64,000 nt of DNA. Origin: Pannonibacter phragmitetus_B (lineage in GTDB: Bacteria > Pseudomonadota > Alphaproteobacteria > Rhizobiales > Stappiaceae). Numbering within the stretch: position 1 is the first letter of the stretch; every line of letters begins with the position of its first letter. Where the stretch lies: contig NZ_JBNINT010000001.1 of assembly GCF_050510895.1 (NCBI RefSeq), positions 744,001-808,000 on the forward strand, read 5' to 3'. The notes beneath the pieces are model-generated. The model did no database searches. It had not been told where the DNA came from and saw only the letters and a program-made list of their open reading frames with translations. Shown here piece after piece: positions 53,522 through 63,162 of the stretch. The translations under genes were made by a program, and so were the position numbers.

Positions 53522-56373
53522 TCACTGTCCCAGCCGTTCCAGCAATGCCGGAACATGCACCTGATCGGCTTTGTAGTTGCCGGTGAGGCTGTACATCACG
53601 ATGTTGACCCCCGCGCGGAAGGCATACTCGCGCTGCATCGGATCATCGGGCACTGTTGGGTAGAGATATGTGCCGTTGGTATCAACGGCCCAGGCAGCAG
53701 CCATGTCATTGCCGGTGATGAGGATGGGCGACACGCCGTCACCTGCACGCACCGGTCGCCCGTCATCTGCCGGGCCGTCTTCGCTTGCCTCCACCCACAG
53801 CGGGCTAGTGGCATAGCGGCCGGGGAAGCTCTCCAGCAGGAAGAAAGTCTTGGTCAGCACGTGGTCGAAGGGCACGGGCTCCAGCGGCGGCACGTCGAGG
53901 CCATCAAGGATCTCGCGGAGCTTGGCTGTTGCTGGTGTCGTGCCGAAGCCATTGGCGGAACTCACCAGATTGTCGCGCGTGTCAAACAGAATGCTGCCGC
54001 CATTGCGCATGAAACTGTCGATCCGCGCCATCGTGCGCTCATCAGGCTTGGCGGCTGAGGGATCAATCGGCCAGTAGAGCAGGGCGTAGAAGGAAAGCTC
54101 ATCCCTTGCGATATCAACGGCCATCGGCGTGCCGGGCTCCAGCGCGGTACGGTCGGCAAGATAGCGCGACAGACCTTCCAGTCCCGCAGCAGACGCAGCA
54201 TCAATTTCGGCATTGCCGGTCACCACATATGCGAGCCGTGTTTCCAGCGTCGCTTCCAGCGCCTTTACGTCATCAGCGCTTTCCTGCGCCTTGAGAGGCG
54301 AGGCGAGGCCGGTGAGCGCGAGAACAAGACCTGAGGCCAGCAGCAGTGCGCCTGCCGTGCGTACCATCCGGCGCAACCGTAGGCGGCTGATCAGTCCGGC
54401 GAGCAGCAATACAATCAGCGCATCCAATGCCATCAGGCTAAAGGCGGCGAGGAACAGCGGCGCCCGGATGTCTGCGGGCTCGCTCTCCGCATAGGGGCGG
54501 AGTTCTGCGTTTGAGCCAGAGAGCGACATGTCGAGCGGCACGAGCTTGGCCCCTTGATCCAGAAGATTGAGTGCCCGGAAACCATCATCCGCGCCATAGA
54601 GGCCCGGAGGCGTGGCGCGGCTGGCTTTTGTGCGGGCAAAGTCTGCCACGGCAATCGGGGCCACATCGGCACGTGGGCTGGAGAGAACCCCATAGCCATC
54701 CAGGAGGCGCAGAGGCGGCAGGACGTTGCGCACGGACGTGTCGGCTTCAAGTGCGGCAACGGTGTCTTCTGCCTCCGCAGATGGGGCGGCGGCTGCCGGA
54801 TTGGACAGGGCTACGATCCGCCGCAGCATCTCGACATAGACGCCGGACAGCGGCAGATTTGACCAGGCTGTGTCAGCGGTGACGTGGAACAGGACGATGG
54901 CACCGGTTCCCCGCGATTGAGCTGTGACGAGAGGCGTGCCGTCGCTGAGGATGGCCCAGCTGTGGTCCGGCAGATCGGCCGTGGGCTCGGCAAGCACCTG
55001 CCGTGTCACTTCCACCTCTTGCGGAATGGTCAGTCCGGCAAAGGGCGACTGTTGCGGGAAGGGCGCGAGCTTTTGCGGTTCTTCCCAGGAAAGGCTGCCG
55101 CCCAGCGTCCTGTCTCCGGCTCGCAGGCGCACGGGCATCAGATCATCAGTGCCGCCTGCGGTGCGTGGGCCTGCAAAGCGCACCAGCAGCCCGCCACCTT
55201 CCACCCAGCGGCCGAGCTCGGCGGTGGCATTGTCCGGCAGGCGGCCCACATCGGCCAGCATCACCACCGACACGCCTTCTGCCAGCAGCTCCGGAACGGC
55301 TTCGCTGAGGTCTGCCGTGCGTGGCGTCTTCAGGTCGGCAAAGGGCGCGAGGGCGCGCTGGAGGTAGTAGAGTGGTGAGAGCAGCGGCTGCGACTGGTCT
55401 GCGCCCGCGCCGGAAATCAGCGCAACTGTGCGCCGCCGCCAGCTGTCATCCAGCAGCTTGACCGCGCCCGAGGCGCGTTCGCCGCTGATTTCCAGCCGGG
55501 CAATATCGTTGCGCAGCTCGCTCGGCAGGGAGAAGGAAGCCGTTGTCTCCGTGGCGCCATCCGCAAAGACGGCATCCGTCTCGCCAATCGTCAGGCCCCG
55601 CATGTCGGCGGCGCGCACGCGCAAGGTTGCCGGCCCTTCACCGGGTTTGCGGATTACGGTCACGGTCAGCGCATCGGCGTTGCTGGTGAGGCCTGCTAGG
55701 CCCAGGGGGGCTCAAGGCCGGTGTAGACCGTAAGGGGCTTGTTGCCCAGCATCGACCCGAGATCGCGCTGGAAGGAACCCGGTACATCATCTTCAAGCCC
55801 GTCGGAGATCCAGACGGCCTGCTCCACAGGCGTTTCCTGCAATGCCTTGCGCAGGACTGTAATCAGTTCGGCGCGCTGGTGGCTGTAGGCGCGGGGTTCC
55901 AGCGCCCGCAGCCGCTCACCAGCGGCAGCAGCTGTCGAGGGGATAAGCGGCTGGTTGGGGCCTTCGGCGGTGGCCAGCAGCATGACCGGCGTGCCCGTGT
56001 CCGTGGCTGTTTCCAGGATTTGTTGTGCCGTCGCGACCTGCCGGTCCCAGTCTGAAGCCGAGGTCCAGCCATTGTCGATGACCAGCAGCAGCGGCCCGCC
56101 CTCAAGCGTCAGCCGTTCCGCCGGACGCCAGACGGGACCGGCCAGGGCGAAGATCAGCAGGGCAGCAAGCAGCAGGCGCAGTGCGGTCAGCCACCACGGG
56201 CTTTTCTGCGGGGTTTCCTCATGCTTTTCGATTTCCAGCAACAGCCGGGTGGGCGGGAAAGTGACCTCACGCGGGCGTGGCGGAGTGAGCCGCAGCAGCC
56301 ACCAGATCACCGGCAGCAAGGCAAGGGCGGAAAGGATCAGCGGTGAGGCAAAGCCGATAGGCAGGCCGAACAT
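53522..56373 (-). CDS. BatA/DUF4159 domain membrane protein (frame broken once)
   Basis: The N-terminal 225 residues (LIGFASPLILSALALLPVIWWLLRLTPPRPRE, the BatA start, then LLLVIDNGWTSASDWD) and the C-terminal 720 residues are in different frames. One extra base in the G run 55705-55710 gives LEPPLGLAGLTSNADALTVTV and 950 aa, the usual size of this Rhizobiales protein. The C-terminal DUF4159 domain includes FYALLYWPID and NGGSILFDTRDNL. Helices lie at residues 6-24 and 60-80, and near residue 650. It is probably an inner-membrane protein of the moxR operon. The role is unknown. Confidence 0.85.
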
Positions 56374-56376
56374 GGA

Positions 56377-57318
56377 TCATAGCCCTCCCATGCCGGAGGC
56401 CAAGGCGCCGGGTTGGCCGGACAGGCGGCCATGCAGCGCCAGCAGCGGCTCGGTGGCGGGCCTGTCGGTGTGATGAAGAATATGGCTCCACCCGGCGCGC
56501 CCGGCGATCTCGCGCAGCTGCGCCTTGCGGGCGGTGAGCCGTGCCTGATAGGCCTCGCGCCAGCCTTCTGCCCGGCCCGTCGTCAACCGCAAACCGCCTT
56601 CTGGGTCGCGGAATTCGACCCGCCCGTCAAAGGGAAAACTCTCCTCGATGGGATCGAGGATCTGCACCAGATGGCCGCGTGCGCCGGTTGAAGCCACACG
56701 CCCCACCCATTCGGTAATCGTGGCGATGGGATCAAGGAAATCGGCGATCAGCACCACATCCGAAAACCGGCGGACAGATGTTGTATCCGGCAGGGCCTCG
56801 GTTCGGGGAGCGTGGGCAAGGGCTGCGGCAAGCCGTTCCGGCGCATCGCGGCTGGTGAGGGGGCGGGTCAGGCCCGGCAGGCCGACACGTTCACCGCTGC
56901 CGGAGAGCATGCTGGCCAGCGCCAGAAGCAGCACCAGCGCCCGGTCACGCTTGACCACCGGTGCAAGCTTCGAGCCGAAATTCATGGAAGGCGACAGGTC
57001 GGCCCAGAGCCAGATCGTGTGGGCGGCCTCCCATTCGCGCTCGCGTACATAAAGATGCTCGTCACGGGCAGAGCGGCGCCAGTCGATGCGGCGCGCAGGC
57101 TCGCCCATGGAAAAGGGGCGGAACTGCCAGAAGGTTTCTCCCGGCCCGGCCCGGCGGCGTCCATGCCAGCCGGTCGCGACCGTATTGCCCACCTGACGTG
57201 CTTCCACCAGCAGTTCGGGCAAGGCTTCGGCCACCGTTCGGGCAGAAGCGAGCATGCCCGGACCAAGGCCGCTTGTCTGCGTTGTGTCTGCTGCCGGTGC
57301 CGTGCTGGTGCCTGCCAT
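56377..57318 (-). CDS. DUF58 domain protein
   Basis: The protein is 313 aa. The DUF58 signature is clear: EPARRIDWRRSARDEHLYVREREWE at residues 73-97, then a VWA-like LWADLSPSMNFGS with the MIDAS-like DxSxS. It is cytoplasmic. DUF58 proteins work with MoxR AAA+ ATPases in envelope or complex assembly. The gene lies 15 bases after moxR and 3 bases before the BatA/DUF4159 gene. Confidence 0.9.
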   Translation of the reverse strand: MAGTSTAPAADTTQTSGLGPGMLASARTVAEALPELLVEARQVGNTVATGWHGRRRAGPGETFWQFRPFSMGEPARRIDWRRSARDEHLYVREREWEAAHTIWLWADLSPSMNFGSKLAPVVKRDRALVLLLALASMLSGSGERVGLPGLTRPLTSRDAPERLAAALAHAPRTEALPDTTSVRRFSDVVLIADFLDPIATITEWVGRVASTGARGHLVQILDPIEESFPFDGRVEFRDPEGGLRLTTGRAEGWREAYQARLTARKAQLREIAGRAGWSHILHHTDRPATEPLLALHGRLSGQPGALASGMGGL

Positions 57319-57333
57319 TCAGGTCCTCCCGGC

Positions 57334-58344
57334 TCAGCCGATACGAGTCTTGAGGCGGGAAATCACCTCACGCACCGTGTGACCATCGGCGCGGGCGGCA
57401 AAGGTCAGTGCCATGCGGTGCTGCAGCACCGGTTCGGCCAGTGCCAGTACATCGTCAATGGAAGGCGCAAGACGGCCCTCGATTAGGGCGCGGGCGCGCA
57501 CGGTCAGCATCAGCGCCTGGCTGGCGCGCGGGCCGGGACCCCAGGCGATCAGCCGGGACAGCTCGTCGCCTTCGCCCTGTTCTGCCGGGCGGGCCGAGCG
57601 GACCAGCTGCAGGATGGCATCGACAACGCTTTCGCCCACCGGCATCTGGCGCACCAGCGCCTGCAGGGCGATCAGCTCTTCCCCGTTCAGCACGGCGGTG
57701 GGCTTGGCCTCGGCGGAGCCGGTCGTCTCCAGCAGGATGCGGCGCTCGGCTTCCAGCGTCGGATAATGCACGTCAATCTGCATCAGGAAGCGGTCAAGCT
57801 GGGCTTCCGGAAGCGGATAGGTGCCTTCCTGCTCCAGCGGGTTCTGGGTGGCGAGCACGTGGAAGGGCCGGGGCAGGTCATGCGGCTGCCCGGCGACAGT
57901 GACATGATATTCCTGCATCGCTTGCAGCAGCGCCGACTGGGTGCGCGGGCTGGCGCGGTTGATTTCGTCGGCCATCAACAGCTGAGCAAACACTGGACCG
58001 GGGATGAAGCGGAAGCCGCGTGTGCCATCGGCAGCCTGCTCCATCACTTCCGCACCGAGAATGTCGGAGGGCATCAGGTCGGGCGTAAACTGGATACGCC
58101 GGGCGTTGAGACCCAGCACCGTTCCCAGCGTTTCCACCAGCTTGGTCTTGGCAAGGCCGGGCACACCGACCAGCAACCCATGACCGCCAGCGAGGATCGT
58201 AACCAGAGCCCGGTCGACCACGGCTTCCTGCCCGAAGATCACCCGGGCCACATCGGCACGTGCCGCACCAATCCGGGCGACGGCCTTTTCGGCCTGCTCG
58301 ACAATGTTGGCGGGGCTGGCGGGCGTGCTGGTGATTGCGCTCAT
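57334..58344 (-). CDS. MoxR-family AAA+ ATPase
   Basis: The protein is 336 aa from the ATG at 58344. Walker A is GVPGLAKT at 60-67 and Walker B is LLMADEINRASPRTQSALLQAMQEYHV, with the MoxR-type sensor region LATQNPLEQEGTYPLPEAQLDRFL. MoxR ATPases act as chaperones that insert cofactors or assemble VWA proteins. It is the first gene of the minus-strand operon with DUF58, BatA/DUF4159 and the membrane VWA gene. Confidence 0.94.
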   Translation of the reverse strand: MSAITSTPASPANIVEQAEKAVARIGAARADVARVIFGQEAVVDRALVTILAGGHGLLVGVPGLAKTKLVETLGTVLGLNARRIQFTPDLMPSDILGAEVMEQAADGTRGFRFIPGPVFAQLLMADEINRASPRTQSALLQAMQEYHVTVAGQPHDLPRPFHVLATQNPLEQEGTYPLPEAQLDRFLMQIDVHYPTLEAERRILLETTGSAEAKPTAVLNGEELIALQALVRQMPVGESVVDAILQLVRSARPAEQGEGDELSRLIAWGPGPRASQALMLTVRARALIEGRLAPSIDDVLALAEPVLQHRMALTFAARADGHTVREVISRLKTRIG

Positions 58345-58618
58345 GGAAACCTCTTCAAGCCGTTGTCCGTGTCCTTGCCCGATGGCAAAGGGCGGCGTTC
58401 CGTCTTTCATACGCTGGCCATCCTTGCGGTGGCCTGATGCGGCAGGCAGATCTCTGCTGCATTCGTGCACTCTGACAGTTTATCCGGGTTGGTATAAGCC
58501 TTTTTCCGTGCGCCGGGTTGTGCACAGGCCTACGATGCTCCAGATCAATGTGGATCACACAGTGTCCCGGTGGCGGAACCATGGCAGAAACAGCAAGGCG
58601 GATGCAGCGGCCCGACTG

Positions 58619-59248
58619 ATGACAGACGAAACCCGGCTTTCCACTTCTTCAGGCGCTGCCCGGCCCACTGATGCTCTGGCAGCTCTTATTGCCCGTGCCG
58701 GCGGGGGAGATGGAAAAAAGCCGCCGGTAGAGCGCTGGAATCCGCCATTCTGCGGTGACATCGACATGGCTATCCACGAAGATGGCTCCTGGTCCTACAT
58801 GGGCTCTCCAATCGGCCGTGAGGCGCTGGTCAAACTGTTTGCCTCAGTGCTGCGCCGGGATGATGACGGGTGTCACTATCTTGTGACCCCTGTGGAAAAG
58901 GTTCGCATCCGCGTCGCAGATGCCCCGTTCCTTGCTGTCGAGATGCACAGCCTGGGGCAAGGCGACTCACGGACGCTCACGTTCCGGACAAATGTTGGCG
59001 ATGTGGTGGCTGCGGGGCCGGAAAATCCGCTGCGGTTCCGCCTGGATGAAGAAAATGATGGTCTTGTGCCCTATGTTCTGGTGCGAGGGCGTCTGGAAGC
59101 GCGGCTAACACGTCCGCTGCTCTATGATCTTGCGGAGCTGATCGAGGAAAAAGACGGGACGCCGGGTGTGTGGAGCGGCGGCGCGTTCTTCCATCTGCCG
59201 GAGGGGGCACTGGGCGGGACTGAACGGGGAGGCGCAGACCAATCATGA
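58619..59248 (+). CDS. DUF1285 domain protein
   Basis: The protein is 209 aa from the ATG at 58619; the frame is open further upstream but without support. The DUF1285 part reads PPVERWNPPFCGDIDMAIHEDGSWSYMGSPIGREALVKLFASVLRRD (residues 38-85) and VTPVEKVRIRVADAPFLAVEM. It is a small cytoplasmic protein of unknown function, often next to Nudix and CCA-adding enzyme genes in alphaproteobacteria, as here. It overlaps the Nudix gene by 4 bases. Confidence 0.87.
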   Translation: MTDETRLSTSSGAARPTDALAALIARAGGGDGKKPPVERWNPPFCGDIDMAIHEDGSWSYMGSPIGREALVKLFASVLRRDDDGCHYLVTPVEKVRIRVADAPFLAVEMHSLGQGDSRTLTFRTNVGDVVAAGPENPLRFRLDEENDGLVPYVLVRGRLEARLTRPLLYDLAELIEEKDGTPGVWSGGAFFHLPEGALGGTERGGADQS

Positions 59249-59940
59249 GCGTGATGGACGCAATCGGGTCCCGGACCGGACGGACGCCAGGCGCAGCAGA
59301 TGATCTGTTTTCATTCGAAGGATTCCGCTCCCGCGCGCTGCGGCGCTTGCCCTTCGCCGGTGAGCGTGATACGGGCGACCACGTTCTCAACCCCGATTTG
59401 GGTCCCTATGCCAAGTGGGAAGGAGACCCGCGCGAAGCAGCTGTGCTGATTCCTGTTCTTGCCAAGCCGCTGCTTCAAGGGCTGGAGCCGGGCGAAGCCT
59501 CGGTGCTTTTCACGCTGCGCACGCCGCATCTCACAGCGCATGGCGGGCAGATCGCCTTTCCCGGCGGGAAGATCGATCCGGAAGACGGAAGCCCGGAAGC
59601 TGCAGCCCTTCGCGAGGCGCAGGAGGAAATCGGGCTGGATCCATCGGCTGTTGAGCCCTTTGCCCGGCTGTCACCCTATCTCACAGGATCGGGCTACCGG
59701 ATTACGCCGGTTGTGGGTCTTGTGCATGAACTGCCGCCGCTGACGGCCAATCCGGGCGAAGTGGCGGATATCTTCGATGTGCCGCTCGGATTTTTGATGC
59801 GGCCTGAAAACCATCAGCGTCAAAGCCGGGAATGGCAGGGCCGCCCGCGCTATTTCTATGCCATGCCTTATGAGAGCCGGTATATCTGGGGTGTTACGGC
59901 CGGAATCGTGCGCTCGCTTTATGAAACGGTCTATGCCTGA
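59245..59940 (+). CDS. Nudix CoA pyrophosphatase, NudL-like
   Basis: The protein is 231 aa. The Nudix box lies at residues 107-130 (GGKIDPEDGSPEAAALREAQEEIG). Just before it is the UPF0035 motif LFTLRTPHLTAHGGQIAFPG, typical of CoA diphosphatases (NudL family). By family it cleaves CoA to adenosine 3',5'-bisphosphate and 4'-phosphopantetheine. It overlaps DUF1285 upstream and touches the DUF6111 gene downstream by one base, so the four genes to the CCA enzyme form an operon. Confidence 0.9.
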   Translation: MSVMDAIGSRTGRTPGAADDLFSFEGFRSRALRRLPFAGERDTGDHVLNPDLGPYAKWEGDPREAAVLIPVLAKPLLQGLEPGEASVLFTLRTPHLTAHGGQIAFPGGKIDPEDGSPEAAALREAQEEIGLDPSAVEPFARLSPYLTGSGYRITPVVGLVHELPPLTANPGEVADIFDVPLGFLMRPENHQRQSREWQGRPRYFYAMPYESRYIWGVTAGIVRSLYETVYA

Positions 59941-60200
59941 TGCTGCGCGTGACACTCACACAAGTTGGAATTTTCCTGCTGCCTTTCCTGGCCTATGCCT
60001 TGTGGCTGTGGTTCTCGAAGAAGGCTGAAAAGTCCGAAGCCTGGAATCGGGGGCACATCTTCTGGCTGTTCATCACGGGCGGCGGGCTGGTGATCGTGAG
60101 CTTCGTCGTGATGGCCAGCTATGATGACAAGCACGAGGGGCAGACCTACCGGCCTGCGGAATTCCACAATGGTGTACTGACGCCAGGGCGCTATGAGTAG
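59940..60200 (+). CDS. Small membrane protein (DUF6111-like)
   Basis: The 86-aa protein has two membrane helices (VGIFLLPFLAYALWLWF at 8-24 and FWLFITGGGLVIVSFVVMA at 41-59) and a polar end with GQTYRPAEFHNGVLTPGRY. It resembles DUF6111 proteins found between the Nudix and CCA genes in Rhizobiales. Function is unknown. The ATG overlaps the Nudix stop by one base. Confidence 0.82.
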   Translation: MLRVTLTQVGIFLLPFLAYALWLWFSKKAEKSEAWNRGHIFWLFITGGGLVIVSFVVMASYDDKHEGQTYRPAEFHNGVLTPGRYE

Positions 60201-60238
60201 TAGGGCTTCAAACGCGGACGCCGAAAGCGACTGACATC

Positions 60239-61480
60239 ATGACCTTGCCACGCAAGCTGCCCGAAACTGCCGTGCCCTGGCTGCGCGGTGCTGCAATCCA
60301 GCGCGTCTTCGCGGCCTTGCAAAAGGACGGCGACGAGGTGCGGGCCGTGGGCGGAGCGGTGCGCAATGCCTTGCTGGGCGAGCCGATCCATGACGTGGAC
60401 ATGTGCACCACAGCCTTGCCGCAGCAGGTGATGGAGCGTGCGGAGGCTTCCGGACTGAAGGCTGTTCCAACCGGCATTGATCATGGCACAGTGACGGTGA
60501 TCAGTTCCGGCGAGCCCTTTGAGGTGACCACACTGCGTGAGGATGTGGAGACCTTCGGCCGCCACGCGGTGGTGCGTTTTGGACGGGACTGGGCACATGA
60601 CGCGGCCCGGCGCGACTTCACCATGAATGCGCTTTATTGCGGCGCTGACGGCACGATCCATGACCCGCTCGGCGGGCTGGAGGATTGTCTTGCACGCCGC
60701 GTGCGGTTCATCGGCCGGGCGGAAGACCGCATTCGCGAGGACTATCTGCGCATCCTGCGCTTCTTCCGCTTCCATGCCACCTATGGCGCAGGGCCCACAG
60801 ATGACGAGGGGCTGTCCGCTTCGGTGCGCTTGCGGGATGGGCTCTTGCAGCTTTCGGCGGAGCGGATCGGTGCGGAGATGAAGAAAATCCTCGCCGTCAG
60901 AACCTGCCCGCCAGTGATCGCCGTCATGGAGGGGACGGGCATCCTGCCGCTTTTGACGGGCGGTGTGGGCCGCCTTGCCAGCCTTGCCGCGCTTAAGTCG
61001 CTCACAGAAGAGGTGCCGGAAGCAGGTTCGCCCATTCTTGCACTCGCCTGTCTTGCCGGGTTTGTGCCCGAAGATGCCGGCCGCATTGCCCGCCGCTGGC
61101 GGCTGTCCAACCAGGAGCGCGACGCGATTTTCCGCGCTCTGGAGGGTTCGGCAGCGCTACTGCGTGCTGCCGAACCTGCCGCCGTGCTGAAAGAGAAAAT
61201 GCTTGCCTGGGGAAGGGAGACCGCGCTCGATGCCCTCATCCTTGCCCATGCCCGCACTCGCTCTGCTGCGCGAAATGAAGCGGATTTCATGGGCTTGCAC
61301 GGGTTGTGCCGAAGCTGGAAAATCCCGGCCTTTCCAGTGACAGGTCATGACCTCATCACCGCAGGCGTTGCGAAAGGCCCGGCGCTGGGCGCTGCCATGG
61401 AACGCCTCCGCAGCCTCTGGGCCGCCTCGGACTACCGGGCAGCCCGCGAGGAGCTTCTTGCTTCTCTTTCGGGCGAGTGA
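60239..61480 (+). CDS. cca: CCA tRNA nucleotidyltransferase
   Basis: The 413-aa protein is a class II CCA-adding enzyme or poly(A)-polymerase-like nucleotidyltransferase. The head reads VRAVGGAVRNALLGEPIHDVDMCTTA near residue 35, with the GG and DxD catalytic motifs. The next motifs are FEVTTLREDVE, RRDFTMNALYCGADG and EDRIREDYLRILRFFRFHATYG. It adds or repairs the 3' CCA of tRNAs. It ends 4 bases before the hemF stop codon, convergent. Confidence 0.93.
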   Translation: MTLPRKLPETAVPWLRGAAIQRVFAALQKDGDEVRAVGGAVRNALLGEPIHDVDMCTTALPQQVMERAEASGLKAVPTGIDHGTVTVISSGEPFEVTTLREDVETFGRHAVVRFGRDWAHDAARRDFTMNALYCGADGTIHDPLGGLEDCLARRVRFIGRAEDRIREDYLRILRFFRFHATYGAGPTDDEGLSASVRLRDGLLQLSAERIGAEMKKILAVRTCPPVIAVMEGTGILPLLTGGVGRLASLAALKSLTEEVPEAGSPILALACLAGFVPEDAGRIARRWRLSNQERDAIFRALEGSAALLRAAEPAAVLKEKMLAWGRETALDALILAHARTRSAARNEADFMGLHGLCRSWKIPAFPVTGHDLITAGVAKGPALGAAMERLRSLWAASDYRAAREELLASLSGE

Positions 61481-61484
61481 AGCC

Positions 61485-62411
61485 TCAGGGCCACTTCACC
61501 ACGGGCGGCATGGAAGAGAGAATGGAGGCGACGTTGCCGCCGGTCTTGAGGCCGAAAATCGTGCCGCGGTCGTAGAGCAGATTATACTCCACATACCGTC
61601 CGCGCCGGATCAGCTGCTCCTCGCGTTCTGCCTCTGACCAGGGCTTTTCGAAATTGGCACGCACCAGTTCCGGATAAATGCCAAGGAAGGCAAGGCCCAC
61701 ATCCTTGGTGAAGGCAAAGTCTGCGTCCCAGTCTCCGGAATGCAGATAGTCGTAGAAGATGCCACCGATGCCGCGCGGCTCGTTGCGGTGCTTGAGGAAG
61801 AAATACTCGTCGCACCAATCCTTGTAGCGCGGGTAGTCCGCGTTCTTGTGCGGGGCGCAGGCCTCTTCCATGGCCTTGTGGAAGGCGATGGAATCAGCGT
61901 CCGTCTGCGTGCGGCGGGCATCCAGCACTGGCGTCAGGTCGGCGCCGCCGCCGAACCACTGGCGCGTCGTCACCACCATGCGCGTGTTCATGTGAACCGC
62001 CGGAACATGCGGGTTCTGCGGGTGGGCAATCAGGCTGATGCCCGATGCCCAGAAACGCGGGTCTTCAGAAGCTCCGGGGATCTGCCCCCGGAATTCGGGC
62101 GAAAACTCACCGTGGACAGTGGAAACATGCACGCCCACCTTCTCGAACACCCGGCCATGCATCATCGACATGACGCCGCCGCCACCCCTGGCGCCGCTGC
62201 TGTCGGTGCGCTCCCAGGGAGTGCGGACAAACCGGCCTGCCGGCTGGTCGGCCAGCGGTCCGCCCTTGGCACCGATCTCGTCCTCCAGATCCTCAAAAGC
62301 CTGACAGATCCGGTCGCGCAGGCTGGCGAACCATTCCGGGGCAACCGTCTTCTTGGTTTCGATATCCGCGGGCACGGGTCCGCCGCGTGTGGGCTCGGCT
62401 GCCTTGGTCAT
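61485..62411 (-). CDS. hemF: Oxygen-dependent coproporphyrinogen III oxidase
   Basis: The protein is 308 aa from the ATG at 62411 with AAGGAG upstream. HemF motifs are clear: GGGGVMSMMHGRVFEKVGVHVS, VHMNTRMVVTTRQWFGGGADLTP, and RGIGGIFYDYL, then RGRYVEYNLLYDRGTIFGL. It converts coproporphyrinogen III to protoporphyrinogen IX with oxygen in haem synthesis. The frame runs upstream for another 65 codons without homology-like sequence. Confidence 0.95.
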   Translation of the reverse strand: MTKAAEPTRGGPVPADIETKKTVAPEWFASLRDRICQAFEDLEDEIGAKGGPLADQPAGRFVRTPWERTDSSGARGGGGVMSMMHGRVFEKVGVHVSTVHGEFSPEFRGQIPGASEDPRFWASGISLIAHPQNPHVPAVHMNTRMVVTTRQWFGGGADLTPVLDARRTQTDADSIAFHKAMEEACAPHKNADYPRYKDWCDEYFFLKHRNEPRGIGGIFYDYLHSGDWDADFAFTKDVGLAFLGIYPELVRANFEKPWSEAEREEQLIRRGRYVEYNLLYDRGTIFGLKTGGNVASILSSMPPVVKWP

Positions 62412-62529
62412 GGGCGCTCCTTCGTCATCTCTTGTGCCGCCGCTCCGCCGTTCGGGGGGCAGCTTGTTTGGGTTCTTCTTATCAAGCCCCAGCCGCAATT
62501 TGCAAAGCGGTGATCTGTTCTGCCGGAGG

Positions 62530-63000
62530 TCAACGGGATGAGGTTGGAAAGGTTCCGGTCTGGCGCAGGGCCTCGCCCAGCACCATGGAGGCCGAGACCG
62601 CCACATTCAAAGAGCGCATGCCTGCCGCCATGGGGATGGTGATCCGCGCATCGGCACCGTCGTGCACGGCGTCAGGCACGCCCGCGCTTTCGCGGCCAAG
62701 CAGAAGCATGTCGTCCGGCCGGAAGGCAAAGTCCGTGTAGGGCAGGGTGCTTTTCGTTGTCAGCAGAACAAGCCGCCGCCCGGCAGCCTTGCGTGCGGCC
62801 TCGAAGGCGCTCCAGTCGAGGTGGCGGATGAGGGCGGCCCGCTCCAGATAGTCCATTCCGGCGCGCTTGAGGGCACTGTCGGATAGCGGAAAGCCGGCCG
62901 GCTCGATCAGATGCACGCGCACATCCAGGCAGGCGGCCATGCGGATCATCGTTCCGGTGTTTTGCGGGATATCCGGCTGGTAGAGGGCAAGATCTGGCAT
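62530..63000 (-). CDS. trmL: tRNA (cytidine(34)-2'-O)-methyltransferase TrmL
   Basis: The protein is 156 aa from the ATG at 63000; a 23-codon extension upstream is less family-like. SPOUT motifs are visible: LYQPDIPQNTGTMIRMAACLDVRVHLIEP at the N-terminus, LLLGRESAGVP (motif 2) and IPMAAGMRSLNVAVSASMVLGEALRQ (motif 3, the knot). It 2'-O-methylates the wobble base of tRNA-Leu. It lies 118 bases upstream of hemF on the same strand. Confidence 0.93.
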   Translation of the reverse strand: MPDLALYQPDIPQNTGTMIRMAACLDVRVHLIEPAGFPLSDSALKRAGMDYLERAALIRHLDWSAFEAARKAAGRRLVLLTTKSTLPYTDFAFRPDDMLLLGRESAGVPDAVHDGADARITIPMAAGMRSLNVAVSASMVLGEALRQTGTFPTSSR

Positions 63001-63162
63001 GGCCACGCAGTGCCCGGTTTTCTGCCGTTTGTCCAGCGCTTGGAGCGCATCCATTGAAGCCTGCGGCAAGCCGTTACAGCAATTTAAGCCCCTTGCGGCT
63101 GGCCATTCCCGGTGTGGCTGCTAAAACCCTGCCAGGGTGCCCCTCCAAACCGGACGAAGTCC